Below, piece after piece: positions 46,523 through 64,000 of a stretch of DNA of 64,000 nucleotides. Every line of letters starts with the position of its first letter. Positions within the stretch are counted from its first letter, which is position 1. A model generated the notes under the pieces. It was given only the letters and a program-made list of their open reading frames with translations, searched no databases and was not told where the DNA came from. The DNA comes from Centroberyx gerrardi. Its lineage: Eukaryota; Chordata; Actinopteri; Beryciformes; Berycidae. The translations under genes were made by a program, and so were the position numbers. The stretch is taken from NCBI RefSeq assembly GCF_048128805.1, contig NC_136017.1, forward strand, positions 9,837,807 through 9,901,806, given 5' to 3'.

Positions 46523-48678
46523 CCTGAGCAGAGAGCCTCCACATCCATCACCACAGACAGACTGAATGGATACACATATGGACATTCATAATAGCAGTGT
46601 TCAGAATAAAGCAGCAGTGATTTTTTCTTTTTTTTTTTTTCTTTTGTATTTTAGAGAACTTGCTTGCTTTGTTCCTCACTGTCCTGGTTATTTTTACTCT
46701 CATGAGTTTTGACAAGTGTTTTCTTACGGTTTGTCTTTGTATTCCTGTGAAATGCCTAACCTAAGATAACTATAAATTAATTTTGTCTTCTACAGTGTTG
46801 ATGTTTCTTCAAGTTATTGTTTCAGTTGACAAGGTATACTGCATTATCTTTTCATGGTGGTGCTTAGTATTATAATCAAGAGTCAAGGCAATTGGAGGAT
46901 ATGATACAGAGAAATGGCACTTAACAGTAAAGGTGTGACAAGATACTTATACTAAAGTATTGCATTTTTTTTATGTAGTGCTTTTTCTCTATCCCCAAGT
47001 TGACTTGACTCTTGGTGGAACTAAGAAATCAGTGGTGCTTATACCTTTTAAAAATTGCCATTAGATGCGTTTCACAAGTCACATTCCACATTTACATTGT
47101 ACACCTATTGTACATTATCTACTTCCTCAAGTTTCTGGAAGCTGAAAGCAAAATTTGTGTTCTCTGGAAAAATAGATTTTCTTCCTCCTCAAACTGGTTT
47201 GAGCAGAGAGGAGAAATGAGAAGACCTGCCACTCTGCGCGTATTTCTTGGCACCACAAATGTCATCTCAAAGCAGGGCGATCAGAGTCAGTATTGAGAAA
47301 AGTTGGGATATATGGCTAAATATAGATATGTTCCGTTGAAGACGTAAGGTTTATTTTGATCAAATTACACGCTGGAAGCATAATATAATTTTTACCAAAA
47401 GCATTCATGTTTAGAGTCTGTAACGTTACCGGATTGGTAACTAACTTTTAGGCCAGGTTTTACTGTTGAGTTGATCTTTTTTGAAATAGACGATCTTTGG
47501 TTTGACCTGCGCTGTCTCGTAACCATAGCGACCCCGTGCGGCAGTGGCGCGCTACAGCTAGTTTGCATATCCTGTTTCTCTGACTCAGAGAGATGATGAT
47601 GATGGCTGGTAGGAGAGGAGCCTAGCTAACCTGTGCTGCATAGATGCTCGGACTGCGGGACAAAACTAAAAGCAAGGTAGAGTCAAAACAACATGTCGAG
47701 ACATTTTTGCGTAAGATATTCGAAAACTAGACTTGTTGACTTAACTCGTCGCTTTGTTTAATGTTTACATGACGTTATCTACGCTATCCTGGCCACTACG
47801 CTGGCTACTAGCTAAACTGCTGCTAACCCATAAGCTTCCTCCTTGAGGTGTTCTTGCATGTTTCGATTATGCTTTATGTTTTTATGGATGTATACACAAG
47901 ATTGATGAATGTCAGATTGACGCTTAAACTTAACTTTGCTTTATCTTTCTGTGTCAGCACTAATTCACACCCCGTCTAGCTTCTCTTGTAACTGAACACC
48001 TGCTAGACAGACAGCCAGCTGGCTCTGAGGGATATTATTCTCTTGACTCCTTGCTGTCGCAGGTGTCTGATCCCTGCGCTAACAACCATATTAGATTAGC
48101 TTTTTAGCGTTTAGCACCGGTATGCCTTTGTTTTACCCGTGGCTCTGGTTTGCTCCTCTCTCATAACCGCATTATAACTGAGGGGGAAACAGCTGTCAAG
48201 TCAGGTCTCACCCATGTATCCAATATCCAACAAATTTGTGGATAATTACTCCACAGTATTTTAAGTGGTTCTCAGTGTAGGGTCCTGTTATTTTACTGTT
48301 ATTTTACTCCCTAGAAGTTACCACAATGAGTGTATGTATGAGTTTGACTGTTCTGATCATCTCTCCCCACTGTGGTTATCACCCCACCTACAGTAGACAG
48401 TCTTATCAAATGGGGATGCTCGGTCTCGTGTGTTGTTTGGGGATCCTTAACATGGTAAAAATGTTGAGTTACTGGTACAAATGCAAGACCAGTAGGCTCA
48501 TCGCCCTCCTACAACTTAACTAAAACCATCATTGACATCGATCACCATTCAGTTTCAGATTTTTGTATCATATCTTAGGGCCATGTAGTAGCGTGTTTAT
48601 CCTAATGCGTTCTTCATCTGCCTAAAAATCATCTGTATGTTGTTTTATTCTGCAGAACAAAGCGAAAACTGATATCAA
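46523..48678. other. wdr12-ica1l intergenic region with a possible ica1l 5' exon
   Basis: After the wdr12 polyadenylation site the sequence is A/T rich and non-coding to about 47500. A more G/C-rich stretch at about 47520-47680, ending AAAGCAAG before GTAGAG, is a candidate non-coding first exon of ica1l; the first coding exon has an acceptor at 48655. No transposon was recognised. Confidence 0.45.
46605..46610 (+). promoter_or_regulatory. wdr12: wdr12 polyadenylation signal
   Basis: AATAAA 83 bp after the stop codon, followed by a T-rich tract. This implies a very short 3' untranslated region. Confidence 0.8.
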
Positions 48679-59482
<10,804 letters not shown>

Positions 59483-61651
59483 AGCCGTGTCTGTGTGTGT
59501 GTGTGTGTGTGTGTGCACAGCAGTGTATATTATCTTCAGTGTGTGAACAGGAGGAAACAAAGGTGTGGATTTCTTTTCTTTTTTTTCTTTCAACTCCCAA
59601 GTAAATGAACACATGTAAACACGGATGCACACGCACACACACACCTGCATTTCTGTCACCCTGGGAAATGTGCACACATCTGCACACACAAACCCACACA
59701 CACACACACACACACACATGTACGCACACACACATGTATTTGCGTTACACTGGAAGACGACCTGCATATATCTTACACTGGAAGATGAATTGAAAACACT
59801 GGAAAACGAGTTGAAAACAGTGAAAAAACGAAAGATTGTGGAACACTACTTCTCAGCGGCTCAGGCTTGCTCTCTGTAGCATTGAAAATGACTGTTAACA
59901 CAACTAGCGGAGCTCGTATTTGCATATGCACACAGCGAAAAACCCATGAGGCGTCGTATATCTTAACATCACAAAATATTACCTTTCGCAAATTAGTTAT
60001 TCCAGCTTCTGTCGAGCAGAGAGAGTGTTTGGGTGGCCTGTTTGTTTTGGACTGTGGTTTGTGTGTTGCGTGCGTTTCTGTATTTTATTCCTGTTTGTTC
60101 GGGCGTGTGTGTGTTTGCCGTGTCTGACTGTATACACATTGCAAGGGACCTGGGACCTATAAAACTTCTCTATTTACTCCTCAATATTGTTTAAATGCTA
60201 TATATTGTAACACATGATTGTCACCTATGAATGAAGACCGTGTATTTTGGACAGATGTAGGACATAAGATGGGAAACGGGGTGTATTTGCACACAAAAAG
60301 ACAACAAACGGCAGCAGTGGAAGGATTTGGCTGAAGCACAAGCTGCACCGGGACCGACCCTGGATCTCAAAGTCTCCGCCACTTTAATAAATAATGTGAT
60401 ACTTTATCGATCCGCGTAGGGAAACACTTCTCTTCTCGCTCTCCACGGCTGAAAGATGCATTCAAAAGCCAACGTTGAACTGCGAAATGTCTAATCTCTG
60501 GAGGAAACTGACAGGAGCCCGAGCTGGAGTTGCATTACAGGCACAGCGGAAGTTTCAACACCGTCCCAGTTCCGGCTTTTGCCTCTCGCCGTGTATCCTT
60601 CCACCTTGGAGGTTTAAAATCATCCCAGTTTCCAATTACCTCGAACGCAGCGTCAGGGTAAAAACAGGATGTTTGAAATGGTCTTCAGCATCTCACTTCA
60701 CAAGCAGAAGTCCATGAGGCCAAGGAAAATGTGTGAAGTTTTTTTTGTGTGTGTTTTCTTTTGAGGGAAATGGGAGTGTGAATGCAGGGACTTGATTGGT
60801 TGTTTGCCCCTCCCTAATGTGATTTTTTCATTAACCTACGCTGCATCAAAATATAATATTTATTTTCAGACTATCAATATCACTGTTAGAGCATCTATTT
60901 TTGTTGCGCAGTACACTGGGAAGAGGTTAAGACCAAAATAACACTGTAAAACTCTTATTCACGTCTATTTTTAGGTCTGACAGGGATGTAGTGTATTTTT
61001 CAGAATGTACAGATGGATTTTGGAAATATTGATGGTATTGTATCGTGAGAAATATATTGACTCTGGAGAACTGTGTTACCATGCAGCATATTTCTGACTT
61101 ACAGTTAATGCTATAATGGATTTTACAATGGATTTTTGGGAAAGAAACCTATTGCTGAGAATCATGGGCCTGACCTCTTTGAATGTTTACCTGGTCCTGC
61201 TTTTTTTTTTTTTTTTTTGGTTTTGTTTTTTCAATTGGGCTAATGACCAGTTGCAAAATGGAGATGCAGATATCGATCCTGTTTTTGTCTCTTCGACCAG
61301 TATGTGTGTATATACTGCCTGTTTCCAACATGCATCTTATCTTATTCTAAGGTAAACTTTGAATAGATTGATGTGCTCTTACGTGCACACGTGATTCTGG
61401 GTCAGGTCCTACTGGGGGTAAACTTTATATTCATCTCAGCATTTTGATCACAGCTATCCCTCTATATATGACTGAACAATTATCCTTGTACACATGAATC
61501 AACACAATATTCTGCATATCACCATGGAAACTGACCTCATACAGATAAGGTCTATGTAGGTGTAGATAAGAGCTTACCTGCACATGTACCAACCCAACAC
61601 TGGCGTGTATGTAATTGCACTCAAGGTGATCATAGTGCATCATGGGGTGTT

Positions 61652-61682
61652 TTTTTTTTTTTTTTGGGGGGGGGGGGGGGGG
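61652..61682 (+). repeat. Poly-T/poly-G junction
   Basis: About 15 T followed directly by about 17 G, in the proposed ica1l 3' untranslated region. Exact lengths are likely to be unreliable in an assembly. Confidence 0.85.
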
Positions 61683-62133
61683 GACCCTGCCTTGGATCAT
61701 GGATGAGTCAGATAATGTGGAAAAACACTATTTTATACAGTGTGTATATTAGTATCTCTGCTTTTGGGGGGGAAATCCACCCCTACCTGTACTTTCTTTC
61801 TCTTTATTATGTTTTGTTGTGACACATGGACTCAGTAACCTTTTATTCTGCTGACAAGACGATTGTTGATGCCAGAGTCAGAAGGTTGGAGATGCTGTGG
61901 GATGATCTTTCATTTGTCCCTCGTCTTTGAGAAGGAAACCTGGAAGGAACTTTACTGATGTGTGAAAGCCAGTTGTATTTGTGTTATTCTACACTTAACG
62001 CTTTCTTTACACGCTAAGAAAAGGAATGTATTTCTCAAATCAGTCACAAATGCTTTATTTAATTCAACTATGCCTTTTATTTCACTCGAGGGATTTAACG
62101 TCAAAGGATGAAAACTTGGCAGTTCAGTTTTCC

Positions 62134-62139
62134 AATAAA
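62134..62139 (+). promoter_or_regulatory. ica1l: Probable distal ica1l polyadenylation signal
   Basis: AATAAA in CCAATAAACTGG about 2.65 kb after the stop, followed by TGAGTCATGTTGTTG. Another AATAAA at 60386-60391 could serve a shorter transcript. Confidence 0.5.
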
Positions 62140-62189
62140 CTGGACAAGCAAACAAATAGTCTTGAGTCATGTTGTTGAGAGGATTTGAG

Positions 62190-62440
62190 GGGCTTCATTC
62201 CAAAAAGCTGTTTATCCACTTTGAAAAATGTTGGTACCTGAAATTCATCAGTCAGTATTTCAAAAACATATAATTCTGTCCTTTAAAACAAAACTGTTTT
62301 GTAAGCAGAGGTTTAAAATGGACTCTTAGCTTCAATAGTAACCCGTAATGTGCTTTGCTTTCATGCAAGCAGTCATTTTGTGAGGTTAGTCGTCATTCCT
62401 TTCAACAAGTGGATATTTCATTTTGGAACAAAACTCTTAA
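62190..62440 (+). repeat. Dispersed repeat family, copy 3 (past ica1l)
   Basis: Same family as 58800-59010 and 53540-53640, in the same orientation. It lies just beyond the proposed ica1l polyadenylation site. Confidence 0.65.
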
Positions 62441-63402
62441 TTTCTTCACCAATTAAAAAAGGTTGTTACACTTTTTGTCTTCAAATAATTTGAACAGATT
62501 GTATCCTGGTTGTTGCTTCTGCCAATTCAGGTCACTATACATCAAACCACATCCTTACTTCTCTCTACTTCTAGTCTGCTACAAGTTTATAATCAATCAA
62601 TAATATAATTTCCATCTTGACAAGCTACATAGATAGCAGCCGTTGGTTTGCTCTCTTAAAATAGTATAGACTTGTTAGTGTGCACTGAGAAGTTAGTACA
62701 TTTTGGTACTGTTGTACCCTATTCACTACAACCTGAGATGGACAATGTAATCTATTTTTGTATTAGTTTAAAATCCTTTCAAGACCCAATTACACTTCCT
62801 CCTGAAACAAGCCCGATAAATAAGAAATACATTATTATCATTGTTATTATTCACAATAATGAGACATGTAGTAATTCACAGTACTCAGAGGAGGGGGGTG
62901 TATATGGTACAATTTTTGACTCATTCAAATACATATCTTTGTCAGCCGATAATACAAACACAGTGTGCCTCCATATTTACAAACCCAGTACATTCCTGTT
63001 CCACTGTAGCAGGCACAGTCAAGTAGTAATGACACATATACAGTAGGATGGGCCTGAGCATGGAGAGACTGCTATCAACCCAGAAACTGCACTGCAGCCA
63101 ATCCCACTACGCTGACATCAACATGAGCACAAGCACTGAGGCAACATCGTTTATCTCTGTAACTCATCCATAACAACGCCTCTGCATTAATGTTTCTCTT
63201 ACACTTGGTACACCAGATCGAGGTCAAACAGCATTTGCAAACACTTTTTTTGCGAATGTTTTTTTTAGCCTACTTCGGTGCCAGATGGGTGGAGTTTACC
63301 ATGTAGGACAATGCAATGAGTTGCAGAAGATGGACACAATCAAAGGAAAGTTTTTAAAGTATATTTTGTGTATTTTTCTGTGATTGACAACTTACCTAAG
63401 AC

Positions 63403-63788
63403 TGGGGTTCCACTGATACGGGCGTTTGAGGGCCGATACCAGTATTTTTGGATTGAAGCTGCTGATGAGTGATTTTTTGTGCTGATATTCAACATGTTAA
63501 AATTCCAAAGCCTCTGAAACAGCATTTAGATCATCATGTGACACTGAAACTCTCCACTGAACCCCAAACTAATGATTATTGTAGGGTTAGCAGCTCTTTA
63601 AGGCAGGGTGACCTGCCTCGCTTATTCAGTGATAAGGGGAAACTCTGGGATACATTTGGCCTTTAAATGAAGAATTCATTTACAGAAAACATTATTGAAA
63701 AATTGAATGAATACACTAGCTTTGACTGGCCGATATCCGGCCAGTAATAAAAAGGCCAAATGCGGGCAGATAAATCGATCCAACCCTA
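63403..63788 (+). mobile_element. Second copy of the wdr12-intron hAT-like MITE
   Basis: Shares with 43324-43790 the blocks AAACAGCATTTAGA, CACTGAAACTCTCCA-like sequence and GGCCTTTAAATGAAGAATTC, with related ends (TGGGGTTCCACTGATA and TCGATCCAACCCTA). No clear target duplication remains, so it is probably older or damaged at its edges. Confidence 0.75.
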
Positions 63789-64000
63789 AGATTATCTGAG
63801 CTGTCCTGATGCAGTAAACCCCACCCATCTGCTACTCCAGGTACTGCAGGTTAAAACATACACCAAGAAGTTATTTAGAAACACTGTTTGACGCAGGTCT
63901 GGTTCGTGCAACGCCTTCTATCCTTGTAGCTTGCAGTGCAGTTTTAGGGTTCGCCTCTCCAAGCTCGGGCCCTCTGCAGCCAGAGGGACCCGGTCCTGCG

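Larger units (their letters stand above)
59483..64000. other. ica1l 3' untranslated region and downstream DNA
   Basis: Begins with (TG)n and (CA)n tracts to about 59720, then continues through a T/G homopolymer junction to the distal polyadenylation signal near 62134. Beyond it are a dispersed repeat copy and a diverged hAT-like MITE. No further gene is recognisable by the right edge. Confidence 0.6.

Overview
This is vertebrate nuclear DNA, almost certainly from a teleost fish. Genes are split into many short exons with GT-AG introns. (CA)n/(TG)n tracts are abundant, and the introns carry fish-type transposon relics (hAT, Tc1, TTAA-flanked elements, tRNA-derived SINEs, LINE 3' ends). I recognise five protein genes, four box C/D snoRNA genes and one tRNA gene. 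Every exon chain below was joined by hand from splice signals and keeps an open frame with matching phases.

Layout. (1) 804-25403, minus: the 5' part of a large axonemal gene, best match cfap47. Twenty-nine exons encode about 1,473 codons and the gene runs off the left edge. Its introns hold a tRNA-Asp gene on the opposite strand, a degenerate tRNA-like unit, a 1.3 kb hAT element with an exact 8-bp target duplication, a dead Tc1-like transposase and a TTAA-flanked element. (2) 25404-29004: repeat-rich intergenic DNA. (3) 29005-33175, minus: nufip1, 10 exons, 620 residues. (4) 34036-39206, plus: nop58, 15 exons, 535 residues, head-to-head with nufip1, with box C/D snoRNAs in four introns. (5) 40200-46522, plus: wdr12, 13 exons, 423 residues. 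(6) 48679-59482, plus: ica1l, 14 coding exons plus one optional cassette exon, 572 or 589 residues, followed by a long repeat-bearing 3' region.

The genes form a partly coherent group. NOP58 is a core protein of box C/D snoRNPs. NUFIP1 is an assembly factor for the same particles. The nop58 introns encode four box C/D guides (two SNORD70-like, two SNORD11-like), predicted to methylate two 18S rRNA positions three nucleotides apart. WDR12 is part of the PeBoW complex in large-subunit maturation. Divergent nufip1 and nop58 start codons are 860 bp apart, so a shared promoter is plausible. nop58, wdr12 and ica1l also lie in one region of human 2q33, whereas human NUFIP1 is on chromosome 13. I see no CRISPR array, operon or other prokaryotic feature.
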